Shown here piece by piece: positions 52,236 to 64,000 of a DNA stretch of 64,000 bases. Positions within the stretch are counted from its first letter, which is position 1, and every line of letters begins with the position of its first letter. The DNA comes from Odontesthes bonariensis (Eukaryota; Chordata; Actinopteri; Atheriniformes; Atherinopsidae): NCBI RefSeq assembly GCF_027942865.1, contig NC_134526.1, forward strand, positions 10,944,284 through 11,008,283. Direction: 5' to 3'. Position numbers and translations under genes: made by a program. The notes below the pieces were generated by a model. It did not search any database. It worked only from the letters and a program-made list of their open reading frames with translations, and had not been told where the DNA came from.

Positions 52236-55200
52236 TGAAATCTGATGTCTGTTTTGATCTTGATAACAATTTCAAACGTGCAATATTTACACATTTGTTT
52301 TAAAAATGACATGGGATTTTTTTAATTTGAAGTTTTTAAATAGAAAACTATTAGACCACAACTGGAATGGACCGTTCAAGAACCAGGTCAGGACGCTCAG
52401 TGTCATTCAGCACGTGATTTTTAGAGAACGCTTAGGCTGAAAACATTTAGCAGTAAAAAAAAACGCTGTTCTTCCAATGGCCACTTAAGGGTGGCCCCAT
52501 AAGCAAGTCAATCTTTGTCACTGATCCCTATGGCAAAATGACCGAATTTATTACAGCGCGATACAAAATACAGTTTTGGTCTTTATATCAAACCTCTATT
52601 CATGAGAGTTTTGCAGAATATGCATTTTCATGTAACTTTTCTGTTGAAATTGTTTTAAGGCTTGAAGTTATGCATTATTAAATATGCGGCTGCTTGAGTG
52701 GTTGGTTAAGTGCTGCAGCTGCTACCCGAAGGATATACATCGTTCGTGTCCATGGGATCATCACAAGGTCCATCCATTCCAAATTCACTTCTGCCTCTAA
52801 AATCCCAAAAGGTTCCAAAATAGTAGTTGACAGTTGTGGTGGCTACTTATGCCCCTGGTTCTGATAAACAAATCCCCAATCATTTTTCTTTTTTTAAAGA
52901 TATGTGAATCACAGTTGGAACACTTCTACAGCTAAGACCAAAGTGGAATTTTCATAGTTCAGTACACAACTTCAGAGACCACTTTATGAGGTACTAGAGC
53001 AGCAGCATTTCAGACAAAAAACGAACTGAACCAAAGCCAAATTTGGAGCTGATTAGTTAGAAGCACCCTGGGCTTTGGAAAGCCAGAGCAGTGTTGACTC
53101 TAAGGGAGGCTTGAAACAACTCGCACAAAATGAGAAAAGATAATATGGTTTCTTCAGTGGAGGAAAATCTAGAATTTCACATACTCCTGACTGCTTGGCT
53201 GCCACAAAGTAACTTACACCACACACAGACCGGGGGACTTCTGTCTCTGCAAGAATGGTAATAAGTGACATCTTTACATTGCAAACACCTGTTTCGTTCT
53301 CTAAATATATTTTATCTATTGTATGTTTAACATTTAATGAGTGCGTTGGCACCTATCTACTTCTTTGTTAAAAAAAAAAGTTAACCTACAGCTTGGCATT
53401 AACTCCAAGTTCCAAGATGTATTTCTGGAAGAAACATCCAAAAAAGATGCTTGAATTCACTTCAGCGATAGGTGGCAAGACTCCAGTTAGGTTAGAAGTT
53501 ATCTCTGTAAAGCTACTGTTTAATGTTCTAAAGTGTAACAACAAAGTAATAATGAAATGTATCAGTGAGGTTGCTGTTTTTACCTGCGATATTGTGAGTT
53601 TTCCTCCAAGAAACTTTATCGCTGTATGTACCAAGATAAGTATGCAAAACTGATTTATTTGGCCACAGATGGTGATTTACTAATAAAGTCACAACCTGAT
53701 GGATCATGTTAGAGGGCAGCTTATTTCATGACATGCATACTGCTCGGGAATTACCTTTTCCGAGGAAGTGATGGTAAAACTGTTGTGAAATAAAAGAGAG
53801 AGCTTGAGCATCAAAAGCAGTTGAATTTCACACTATGAACATGCATCCAGCACAAATATCTCCGTTTTTTTTCATCTTTTCCAGCTGGATGTACGGCTTT
53901 TAGAGCAGACCAGGCAATTTTTAATTCCTTAGAAAAACGGACTCCTCAGAATCACTGATGAAATATCAATGGCAGTGAAAATCAGATTATTTATAAATTG
54001 ATTATTAAATCTGATTATTCTGCAAAATGAAAATGAAAATCTTAATTAAGCTCATATTTGCATTTATGCACCAGAGGAAGACATGAATAAATTAATAATG
54101 CAGCTATTTGGCCTTTCTGTCTCAGGAGTGATAGGTAATACAGTATGAAAATAACCTGCATAGAAAGGGGACTGACCTCTAAAGATGATTGTTTGGAATG
54201 ACAGGGAGCAGCCAGGCCTGTTGATGAAGCTGATATTGAAAGATGTGAACAGATGACCAATTTTATTTCTCATTACATGTTGATTATTTAGCCCTGTGCT
54301 ATTTGGATTTAAATGATCTTGAATTACTGTGGGATCCATGTCGATTCCATTGGAACTCAGCTACTTGCTCTCTGGATGAATGATGATTCATTCACAGGTT
54401 AATTCATTCTTCTCTGGCCAGATGGAGTTGCAGATGTAAATATTAGTAAATGAGGAAAACAGTCCAAGAGTCACATATTTAAAATTTCAGATGTGATGCC
54501 GAGATGGAGTAATCACTTTTATACATAAAAGCCTGTTTTAATTGCTTTGATTTTTCTTTTTCAATCGTTGCACAACGCTGTTTACGGGGATCAAATCCCC
54601 ACACATAGTGTTGGAGTTTATAATTTAAAAAAAAGTAAATATCAGAAAGGTCCTTCTACTTTCTGTCAGATATGTGTAATAATTGTATCATGAAATTATG
54701 AGGAGGAAGACGACTGTAAAAGGGTGTCCACCCTTTATCGAGTATTGTCTAAACTTTCTGTGCACAAATAGTCTAGAACAGATGAGTTTTCTTCCCTCTT
54801 TTTTGCAGGTGAAATGAAAATTGTGCTCAAAGAGTGTTCTTAACAGAGTCATCTGCCTTGTCTTGATGTCATTTTGTCAAAGGCCTGCTGAAGATGTAAA
54901 TTTTGAATAGCCCATGAATAGCTTAATGTCTGTAGAGATCTTTTCACCCTCTTCATGTTTTTATATGATTTGTGTGTCTGGTGGACACTGCAGCGATTTA
55001 GGAGATGTCCCTGTGTTCGGATGCAAACAAGATGCATTGAAACACTGGCTACATTTTCCCAAAGACAGAATCTTGCTTGATCGCGCTAATAAAAACAAAC
55101 ACTGTCTCGAATATTCACTGCGTGAACGGCTCAAATTGACAGGAAATGAAAGAAATGGTAATATCATTTCTAACCATCGTCCCATTCATTCTCTTGGCTG

Positions 55201-58200
55201 ACCTGAGCTGCCAAAATGAATTGCCGGTTGGGCTACATTCATCATTCTCGGAGCTTGTCCCTGAATGCTACCAGACTCGGCCAAACAGGCATTCAGTCAC
55301 ACAAATGAATGACTGTGGTGACAATTTCACATCATCTTCACAGAAAAATTAATCTTTGATCTCAAAACTGTGAATATCACAGATGTTTTGCACTGGCGGC
55401 CTTTCTAGCTTATAATGTTTTAACGCTTCCTCTTAAGTCAAATGTCTTCTGTCTCTTCATACACCATAGCCACAGTGCTTCTGTGCATCCCATACTGTAT
55501 GCCAATATATAAAATGTAATGAAAGGCAGCTTCAAAGAAAAGATTATGAGCATGTAAAAAGAAGAACTCCAGGTTATTATGGTTCTGCCATAATATCACA
55601 CAAAAGGACTTCTGTGAATAAAAACGCTATCTCCTCCTGATCTCTGCTGCTCCTGAGGGCAGTGAAGTGAGGGTTAGTTTGGGGTAAGAGGGTGGAAAAG
55701 ACACAGGACAAAGAAAACAAAAGCTCCTTAGAGCTAACAAAGCGTGGGTTGGTTTTAGTGGCACCATTTTGCATCCCCGTATCTACTGACATTTACTGAA
55801 TGAGCAGAAAATGGCTGCAGGTCTAACTTGAAATGAATAACTTTATAGAAACATCTTTATATGGTTGCCAAAGTGGGTGCCCTTTCAGGTAATTTGTTTT
55901 TCTCATACTTTGACGTTTACATACAAAGATTATCGCAGAGATAAATGATTGCCAAGAATGGGCAAAAGGCTTCCTTTTTCACTCTTCTTCCCACTGCAAC
56001 ACTTACTCTGATTCAACCTTATTCCCATCATAGCTGCTCTCTTAAAAGAAAAAAGCCCTTGGACACGACTCTAGCTTTAGTTTCTAATACTTAATAGGGC
56101 TTCATTATCACCATCAGCTCCCCTTTGAAGACCACTAACCAGTCTTTACAAACACTTCAAACATCTACAATTGTTCAATCTTAATATCGCAAGTACTCAA
56201 TGAATCAGCTAATAAGCGTGCCTATTTTTCCCTCGACCACCTTCATATCTAATCACTTTACAACATTTAATAGTTTGACATGAAAAACAAAGACAGTGAC
56301 CATTTTAGAGAAGGTAAACTCGACAATCTGTTAGCAGATTATGAACTCATCCAAACATAGAGTATGCTGAGTAATCTAAGGAACTAAACCTGTTGCCATT
56401 GTTATCTCAGAACAAACTAGTCTTTGGCCCTTAGATAATGATAGTGGAAGCACGAAGAAGATCTATTGACTGAGGGTCAAGCAAATCAAATGGCCCTTGA
56501 AATACTGGATTAGAGTGTAAATCCTGTTTATATTTTACACAAAGAGAAGACGATGCCAGAACAGTGAAAATGTGCAAATCCGCATGCTCAAGGCCCGAGA
56601 AAATTTCCATAGTGGTTGCTATTTAGGGGAATTTCAAACAAGAACAGAATTAAAGTTTCACAGTTTTTTATTTTTTTTTCCCCAAGCAGCCAAAAGATTA
56701 TTTCAGCCCTAGCTCTTTTGCATTTCCATAGAGGTCTAAGGTACAGGTCAGATTAAGCAAATTAGGTCTGTCGAAGTGTAAACATCTCTTCTCGGAATAC
56801 TTAAGGCTGCTGTGTTGGTCAAAGCAACCTCAGCAGACAGAAAGTCTGCTTCAGCCGTATTAACTTAAAATCTGTTAATGTTACATATTTCTGTAGGGTT
56901 GGGGGTGTTTTATTTGTTGAGCATACCTGGTGTGAAATGATCAGAGATTAGCTTTTATTGCTACGATTCACTGTTTTTTGAAGTGATCTTGAAGAAGGCC
57001 AAATGGCTGAAGCATTGATTATTACAGTGAAATATGTATGGAGCCAGTGTGTGCGACGCTTCTTTAAGTTTTTGACACTGATCACTGTCCTCCAGGGTAC
57101 ACGCAGCCTTTTAAACCAGGGCGTACACTCCAGCAGCATTCACCTAAATCATGTTAATGCTACACACTTCTCCAGGTCGTGTCATGTTTTTATTTGTTCC
57201 TTAGAATGTCAGCCCTGCCAAACAATTAGAGATTTACGTTCGTTTGCTCGGATTGACTGCTTTATTGTCAAAATCAGAGTCTTCTCTCCTTATTTTTTTC
57301 CAGCTCACTCCATTGCAGCATTTTGAAGAAGCACCACATCTCCCCAGATGATTGAAGAGGGTATAAAAGGTTGAGTTTGAATTAAGATATCTGATTTCAC
57401 TATATAATTATGGTGGCCAAAAGCATTCATGATAATGATTTAATGACTATATCAACAGAGAACTTCAGACAAATTTATCTTATAATTTTTTTGTGTGTGT
57501 TTTCATTTATTTATTGGTCTCTTTTTATTTTGGTAATTGATTAAACTAAAAACTAGAGTCAAGGGACTTCCATTCCATTGTTTTGATATCACATTGTCAT
57601 CATCCGTCCATTTTCTAAACCATCTTAATGCTCCTTGTGTGAATGTTGTGTTTACAAACAGGAATAACTATTCCTGCTGTACAATTTATATTTCACAGGT
57701 TATATGAGTCGTGGTGAATAAGCATCAGATGACTATGACAGGATGGCAGAAATACAGTGCTGGAAATATTCTACCAAATCAACCCCTACAGCAAAGAGCC
57801 CACAGGGGTACCCACTTCCCTACCGGGGTCATTTTTGGAGATCATTTCTTACCTGGAGTTCTGCTCAGCTCCTGGTTCCTGCAGTGGAAATGGTTGGCTC
57901 CTGGAAAAGGTTTATGTGATCAGAGAGCATCTTTAGTTTGCTGCAAAACCATTATAATAATTTACTGTTTTAGATTAGATTTTTGTCTAATTGGCCAACA
58001 CTAGTAATGAAAGAAAGTCTTGGTTTATATGGGAAAATCAACATGATGTCCTGAGGCAAGTGTGTGAAAGTGGTCTGACACAAAGGAACCAAAGAAAGCC
58101 AAAAGAAGAAAAAAACGACTTCTCTTCTGAGGGCAGGAATAAGGTTTGCTTTCAGCATTTGCCTGTTTGTCAGTTGATGTGAAAGATTATAAAAAAACGC

Positions 58201-61200
58201 AAAATTTCACTAAATGTGGTTGAGAGCTGGAGCATGGCAAAGAGAGGAAGTATTGAAGTGTTTCTTGTTAAACGACTGAGGAAAAGATTGCTCACTTAAA
58301 ACTGAAATACATGCAATCATTAAGATTTAAAAAAAAGCTCTGATGACTTTCCTTTGCATGGAAACAAACCTGATATGAAATCTGAGGCCAGGAGCAGTTG
58401 GAAATAAGAAGTGGATGAATGGGTCTAAAACATTGAGTGATAGAGAGTTTATTGGAAATTAAGTGGAGAAGGTCTGTGGTCAGATTTAACATGGACATGT
58501 TTATTATTACAAAGTAAACTTTACTTGGCTTGGCATGCCTGCAATGTCTTTATTTTTTTTGTCATATGTAACACTCTGTTGGGCCCATTTCCAACCATAA
58601 GGGTGTTTTCCCTGTTTAGGATAAGAGAAACTAATCATTTTTGTGGCTGTTCACAATCACCAAAGTAACAGAAGTTTATAAAAGCCTTATGATGAGTCAT
58701 TGTTTCAGAGGAGGCATCAATGCATGCAATATTTCTCCGTTTAAATGATCTGCGCAAACAGCATAGTTAGATTCTAATCAAAGTTTGAATTTTGTTTTCC
58801 ATTTAATTACTTGCCAGGGGACAGGTGGGGAGCTATCTTCTGGGCATCATGGGGCCAATCTGCTCGCTGATGGATAAGCAAATTCGACTCGGATTGAAGA
58901 CAGATGGTGCTAATTGCATGACATCTGACTTTATGTAACTGTCTACATACAGGGCAGAGGAATTAAAATGACTCCTTCTTGGGGAATGTTAAAGGAGCTG
59001 ATTTTCTGTAAGAGGAAAGAAAAATGAGAAAATAAACTACAAGTCACATAGGTGTAATCTTATTACTTACAAATGCACATTTTCTCCAAGCGAGTTAATA
59101 TTTTGTCATTTAATTATGTAAAAATTGATATATGTGGTTGTTGCTAAATCCTTTGTATAGCAGCTTATGTAAGTCTGCTGGGCAGTTCTGATATTAATTA
59201 TGAATGATTATCAAAGCTTAGGCTTTGAAGTAAAAATTCACCCACTTAGTATCCCAGGTAATGACTGAAAGCCCACTGGATAACTTAGAAAGTGAGAATG
59301 AAGCAGGGGACTCTTTCAGAGTGGGCTTGCTCATTAGTCTTTTTAAAGATGCTGAAGGCAGGACTTGACATGGTTGTACAGTGGCTGTCCCTTGGGCTCA
59401 TGTCAGCACTGTAATGCACGACTAGAGGCTTTGTGTTGAGCTTTGTTTTCCCTCCAGCTGAATGAAAAACAGACCATCTGAACTGTCTGCAGGCTCCCAC
59501 AGTGCTCCACTGGTTGTTATGGCTGACTTGTCTCATTCCTGGAAGGTGCGAAACTTCACCTATTGGGGAAGTTGTCATTCTACCAGCAGGAGAGGAAGAC
59601 AACACTTTTGGCATGGCATCTAACATTCTCTCAGAGTTGAGTTGAGTTGAGCTGCAGGAGACTGATGAAATCGAGAGGAAAAACATGTCCTCGTTGTTTT
59701 GCAAGAAGACTGGATTATAGTTGTTATAGGTGCAGTGATTGGCCGATTCAAACTGTGATTTTGAACATTCGTACAATTAGGAAAGATCTTGTGTTTCAGG
59801 ATGGTGTGATTTATCATTGTCAGTATTGGCATACAATAATTTGTCGAAACAAACACTTGTGCTCTCACACACTGATAACAAAAAAAAAAAAAAGCTTCAA
59901 TTGCACTCACTGTTTGGGTTTTATTCGCTACATTTTAAACTTCTCAAAGTTTATCTTCATCCACAGCTGAAGGAAAATAAAAATCGACACAGTGTTTGTC
60001 CTCTGGGAAAAATAGTCGAGTGGGATTCAAGTAGATATTCTGTATGTGTACTGTGGTTGCTCAGGGATGTTTCTTGTTTTGCCTCTTTTGCCACAGGAAC
60101 CTGCAGAAAAAAGTCTTTGAAGTAATCTACATGGGGAATCTTCTTTTGGGACACTCATCTCTATCACTTTCTGTAGCGGTGATTAAAAACCACGACGGAC
60201 GAGATGCTGTAGATAGTTTCTACAGCTTTGGAATAAACTCAGGATCCAATAATCAAATATACTTACACAAAATGTAGAAGAGACACAAGACAGATATATG
60301 GCAACAAGAGAAGAGTCAGGCTGTTGGTCAGGAGGCACAGAGAGGTGAGTGGTTGCCTGATGAGACAACGAGCAACAGCTGAGTCCCATTTACTCTTATA
60401 TCTGTCGCCATCCTTCTGCACAGTAATGTCCTATTCCCACTGCCTCACCATATGGCAGCTTCATCTTTTGCTCGATGAGCTGTGTTTCATGAAAAATAAT
60501 CTATTCCTGCCATCTTCATTTTCTTTTTTATTTGGGTGCAGGAGAGCCTCAGCGGAGAGCGTTTAGAAAACGTCACCATTGTGCTTGGCCTTGCCTACTT
60601 CTGCAGGATGAGCAGTCCGTTTGTTTCCCCATTTCATTGTTCTGATTTTGTTTCAGAATTGCTCTCTCATCCATTTTCCTCAGCCTGGTGGTAAATTAAT
60701 GAATGTCTCCTGCTACAGGTCTTTGGCTTTGAGGAGGAAAAAAACAAAAAGGAGAGAAAGAGCAAGGTGCAACAAAAAAAAAAATCCACAATCCATGAAA
60801 CTGTCTTTTCTTGTGGGCCACACTGGAGTTGCTGAGCTTTGGGTAAGGTCACTGAGATGTTAGATGAAAAGAAGCAACCAAGCATAGAGGTAGACCCGAA
60901 ATGAGTCTTATTCATGTCAAATATTTGGAGTGAATTCTTATGTGACCAATTGGTTTCTTATGGTTTAAAAATGTCATAAACCAATGATATAAGATTGATT
61001 ATATATTTAAATTTCTGTTTTTTGACAAGACGTGCCTCTTCAAAAATGATTATACAGTAAACAGTCACTAATAAACTGTTCTTAAAATCATTGAACGTTT
61101 TGCATATCTCTGGGATTTTGGATCACTCATTGATTTTGGAGAGCCTCATTGACATCACTGGTATAACTAGTTCCCTCAACAGAATTTTTTTGAACAGTAG

Positions 61201-62282
61201 CGCTCTTTTCTAAAGATAGCCATCAGACTACTCTGATTAATCAGGGAAATCCTTTGCCAACATCTCAAGGTGGACAGTCCAGATAACAAAGCTCAAGAGT
61301 GTTCTCTATGGATGCTAACCAAAGAGTACCCACTTGAAAGAAAATTCAATTCAGTTTTATTTCTGTATTGCCAGTTCACAACGTCAAGTAATCTCATGCT
61401 AGTTTCCATAATGGGGAAAAACACAACAACTCCCTCTGAATAAGCACTTGGCAACAACAGTGGGTCCTGTTAGAAAGCACAAGAGGTAGGACATGATGCA
61501 GAAAACGTGCTGCAGCAATGAAGGGTTATGTGTTCAGCATATCAGCCAAAAGTTCATCTATATAAAATAAAGTTTCAGAGCTGCACTGTATTTGTGGAAA
61601 TTGTTTCTGTGTGGAGTTTTCATGTTCTCTGCAGGTATGCGTGGAGGGTACTCTGGCTTCCTCACACTGTCCAAAAAACATGCATGTTAGTGTTAATCTG
61701 GCTCTTTAAATTGTCTTTGGACCCAGTGTAGTTTTCTCGTGGCTCACAGACAAAAATGTCAACATACTGTATTCAACTACTTGACCAAAACTGATGTATG
61801 ATGGGACTCAAACTGCAAAGTTTGAAAGTTACTGACACCCTAAAATCTAATACATTTGTCTTGGTCTCACCGCCGCCCACAGTGCGTTTTATATTTTCTT
61901 CAGCTGTGAGCAGCTCCTCCATTAACTTTGTGTGGGAGAAGGAAAATCTATCAACTTCACTCTCACAAATGTACGGTTTAGTAGTGTAATGAAAGTCTCC
62001 ATTACGTGTAGCATATCTGCCATATGATGAATTGTATACAGTAAGGTAATATGATATCACCAAACAAATTGATATTTTATTGGAAATTAAGATGTTTTGA
62101 TGGCTCGCTCTTCAGCTGGAACTGAAGAGACTTGTACTGTTGGAAGCACAGAATGTTTGGTTAAATTAACAATTCTGAGAATAAGGGATAATTGAATTTC
62201 CAGTGCAAGTTTCTTACCTTTCCTGTTTTCTGTTCCAGTGTTCAGGCTAAAAGAGTCCCTCTTTTTATTTCGTTTTTTTTTT
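52236..62282. other. Gene-free AT-rich region downstream of mrm2
   Basis: No exon of any recognised gene was found across about 10 kb on either strand. In human, MAD1L1 follows MRM2 in this direction; none of its coiled-coil sequence appears among the frames here. Most of the region is AT-rich and rather poor in obvious repeats. Stretches such as 58800-58985 look like ordered rather than decayed sequence and could be regulatory. A repeat fragment occurs at 61340-61475. Confidence 0.55.
61340..61475 (-). mobile_element. LINE-tail fragment, diverged
   Basis: The block aattcaattcagttttattt (about 61346), followed by a diverged gccagttcacaac stretch, then aataagcacttggcaacaac with cagtggg, matches the order of a common teleost retrotransposon tail read in reverse. 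It is heavily mutated, so ends and family are approximate. Confidence 0.45.
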
Positions 62283-62835
62283 AATGGCGGTTGGCAAACA
62301 ACTTAAGGAAGCATTACCGCCACCACCTGTTAAGGAGTGTGGATCACATGACAATTCTATATACATATATTTATGTATACACACATCCACATAGACACCC
62401 TTATATCTACATATGCCTACACATTTACATAGCCCCTACTCATATTCACTCATTTATATACTCTTATACTAAATTCTATTATACAACCTACACTGTTTTA
62501 AATAATAAAAAATAACCTGATATCCTCTGTTTCCTGATTCTTTTTGCAATAAATCTACTATATCCAATTTAATTTTCATCCTACTAAGATTTCTAACTAA
62601 ATTATTTCTCTGAGTCTGATAATTCCTACAATATGAAATAACATGTTCCATTGTCTCGTCTTCCCCACACTCACATTTCCCTGACTGATGTTTTCCTATC
62701 ATATATAGGTTTTTATTCAATCCAATATGTCCAATTCTAAGTCTTGTTATAATCGTGTCTTCAAAAGAGTCCCTTCTGTACCGGAACACCCTTTTAAAGT
62801 TCCGGGTGAAACCATGTCTCCATTAAGGAGGGGGG
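62283..62835 (-). mobile_element. Truncated non-LTR retrotransposon 3' end (I/Nimb-like)
   Basis: On the minus strand a 106-codon frame (62789-62469) reads RLRIGHIGLNKNLYMIGKH, then CECGEDETMEHV and CRNYQTQRNN. This zinc-binding C-terminal block (C-x-C-G, H, C) is typical of fish I/Nimb-type LINE polyproteins. The downstream tail carries a short 3' UTR whose plus-strand form begins ggcggttggcaaacaactta at about 62286, next to an A/T run. The reverse-transcriptase and endonuclease parts are missing, so it is a 5'-truncated copy. The frame is still open over 106 codons, suggesting a fairly young insertion. Confidence 0.7.
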
Positions 62836-63375
62836 ATACTATATTGGGAAAAAGTCAGTAAGATTTTAGAGTGCAAGGCATATCATGCAGTTGTGTTAAA
62901 GTCTTTTTGATTGTCAAATGTTTGTCTCTAAGATATTTGTATGTTATGATTGGGTGTATTTTCGTGTGTGTGTGTGTGGGGGGGGTTGTAACAAACGGAT
63001 GCATCTCTTTAGATGGTAGAGCCTGGGGATCAATTAGTGAGAGGCTTTAAAAGGCAGTCAGGTGAGATCAGAAGCGGGTTAGACACAGTCTCTTCCAAGA
63101 GCCTGACGTGCTAAGGCATCCAAAAGTAGCAAGTCAGCCGCTGGTTATGCTTCCCATTGACCTTGTTATATGCAGAGTCAAATTAACCTTCAATTAGTGC
63201 ATAATTTAAGTCAAACAGAGTAATGTCAGCATCATTATGGGGTATGTATTTATTCATGTTTGGTGTTATTCGAATCAAGTTTGCTTCACTAATGGATTGT
63301 ATATTTAATTACTTTGAAGCAGACTATTTTACGAAACTCCTAAGACAGGTCTGGATCACTTGTAAATTCTGTTTG
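62836..63375. other. No recognised feature
   Basis: AT-rich sequence with a short GT/G run at 62966-62987. Nothing else is identifiable. Confidence 0.5.
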
Positions 63376-63500
63376 TACCTGAAAGAAAACTTAAAATACG
63401 AAAAAATTGGTGAATGCGCAAATTCTCTTAAATCACTCGTACGCACGACTTAAGAACAAATCTGTTCGTACGGATGGTTTTTGCATGAGGCCCATTGTGT
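63376..63500. repeat. Teleost interspersed repeat fragment
   Basis: The end of this block reads aagaacaaatctgttcgtac, then ggatggtttttgcatgaggc with ccattgtg. This phrase recurs in many fish genomes at the edge of a short dispersed repeat. The preceding cgtacgcacgac stretch fits the same element. Family and left limit are not determined. Confidence 0.4.
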
Positions 63501-64000
63501 AGGAAGGATTTGGGCCAAAAGCACTTTATGTTTTATTGAATGCTATTCACACCTGGATTCTGTTCGGCAGGAAAGCTGACATTCACAAAACATTTAAAGG
63601 AAAATATTTTAGTTATCATTTGAAATGTTATGTTAGTGGTGTTTATGTGCTGACATTATTGCTGCACAAGTCAGGCGAAGGGACTTCCTGGAGTCTCGTC
63701 ATCAGTAGTTGCTAAGCAACCTGTGGTGAAGCTGCACAAAGTAAGGCATAATTTATAGTCGTGGTAAATTCTTTAAATACAAATTGTTGCTACCCAGTAT
63801 ACATTTCAGGATGTAATGAGGTTCATGTTACAAATATAGATTTGGTAGATGGAGTTTTGAAAAGATGGCTGTGTCCTCCAACTTCCAGGTTTTCTGCTGA
63901 GTTCTCGGGGTTTTAAATTTATGACTTGTGAACATGATCTAGTCAACATTCAAAGTCATCAATTTTCATAATTCAGAGATGACTGTAGAGTTAGCAAATA
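63501..64000. other. No recognised feature
   Basis: AT-rich non-coding sequence to the window edge. No frame or repeat was recognised. Confidence 0.5.

Noticed and set aside
59285-59776. 163-codon minus-strand frame
   Set aside because: No recognisable domain and a chance-like composition; overlapping frames on both strands are equally open, as expected in this composition.

Overview
The window is nuclear DNA of a teleost fish, probably a spiny-rayed (percomorph-type) species. It holds split vertebrate genes with GT-AG introns, Tc1-like and LINE-tail repeats of kinds common in fish, and a gene neighbourhood matching human 7p22. No bacterial, organellar, CRISPR, rRNA or tRNA feature was seen.

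Four protein-coding genes could be assembled exon by exon, and every splice phase closes. ttyh3 (minus, coding 30876 to 11770, 14 coding exons, 536 aa) encodes a tweety-family membrane protein. snx8 (plus, 32853 to 40969, 13 coding exons, 521 aa) encodes an endosomal PX-BAR sorting nexin with an extra N-terminal EH-like module. nudt1 (minus, 48549 to 43140, 3 coding exons, 156 aa) encodes the MTH1 oxidised-nucleotide hydrolase. mrm2 (plus, 49226 to 51674, 2 coding exons, 240 aa) encodes the mitochondrial 2'-O-rRNA methyltransferase.

Layout: 1-9790 is intergenic, with scattered repeats and no gene I can support. 9795-31450 is ttyh3 with a 2 kb 3' UTR. 31450-32850 is the head-to-head ttyh3/snx8 promoter interval. 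32850-41050 is snx8. 41050-42700 is the convergent snx8/nudt1 interval with a decayed Tc1-like element. 42715-48550 is nudt1, whose second coding intron holds a 1.28 kb near-perfect palindrome made from two inverted copies of a Tc1-like 3' half. 48550-49225 is a short divergent nudt1/mrm2 promoter. 49226-52235 is mrm2. 52236-64000 has no recognisable gene, and its last 3 kb contain LINE and other repeat remnants.

The four genes form no operon and share no single pathway. They are a piece of conserved synteny: the divergent nudt1/mrm2 pair and the convergent nudt1/snx8 pair match the human arrangement. The direct snx8-ttyh3 contact does not, because in human several genes lie between them. The most notable observations are the EH-like domain in Snx8, the palindromic Tc1 derivative beside a nudt1 splice site, and a serine in place of the last glycine of the Nudix box. 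All identifications rest on reading translated exons and recalling family sequences; no database search was possible.
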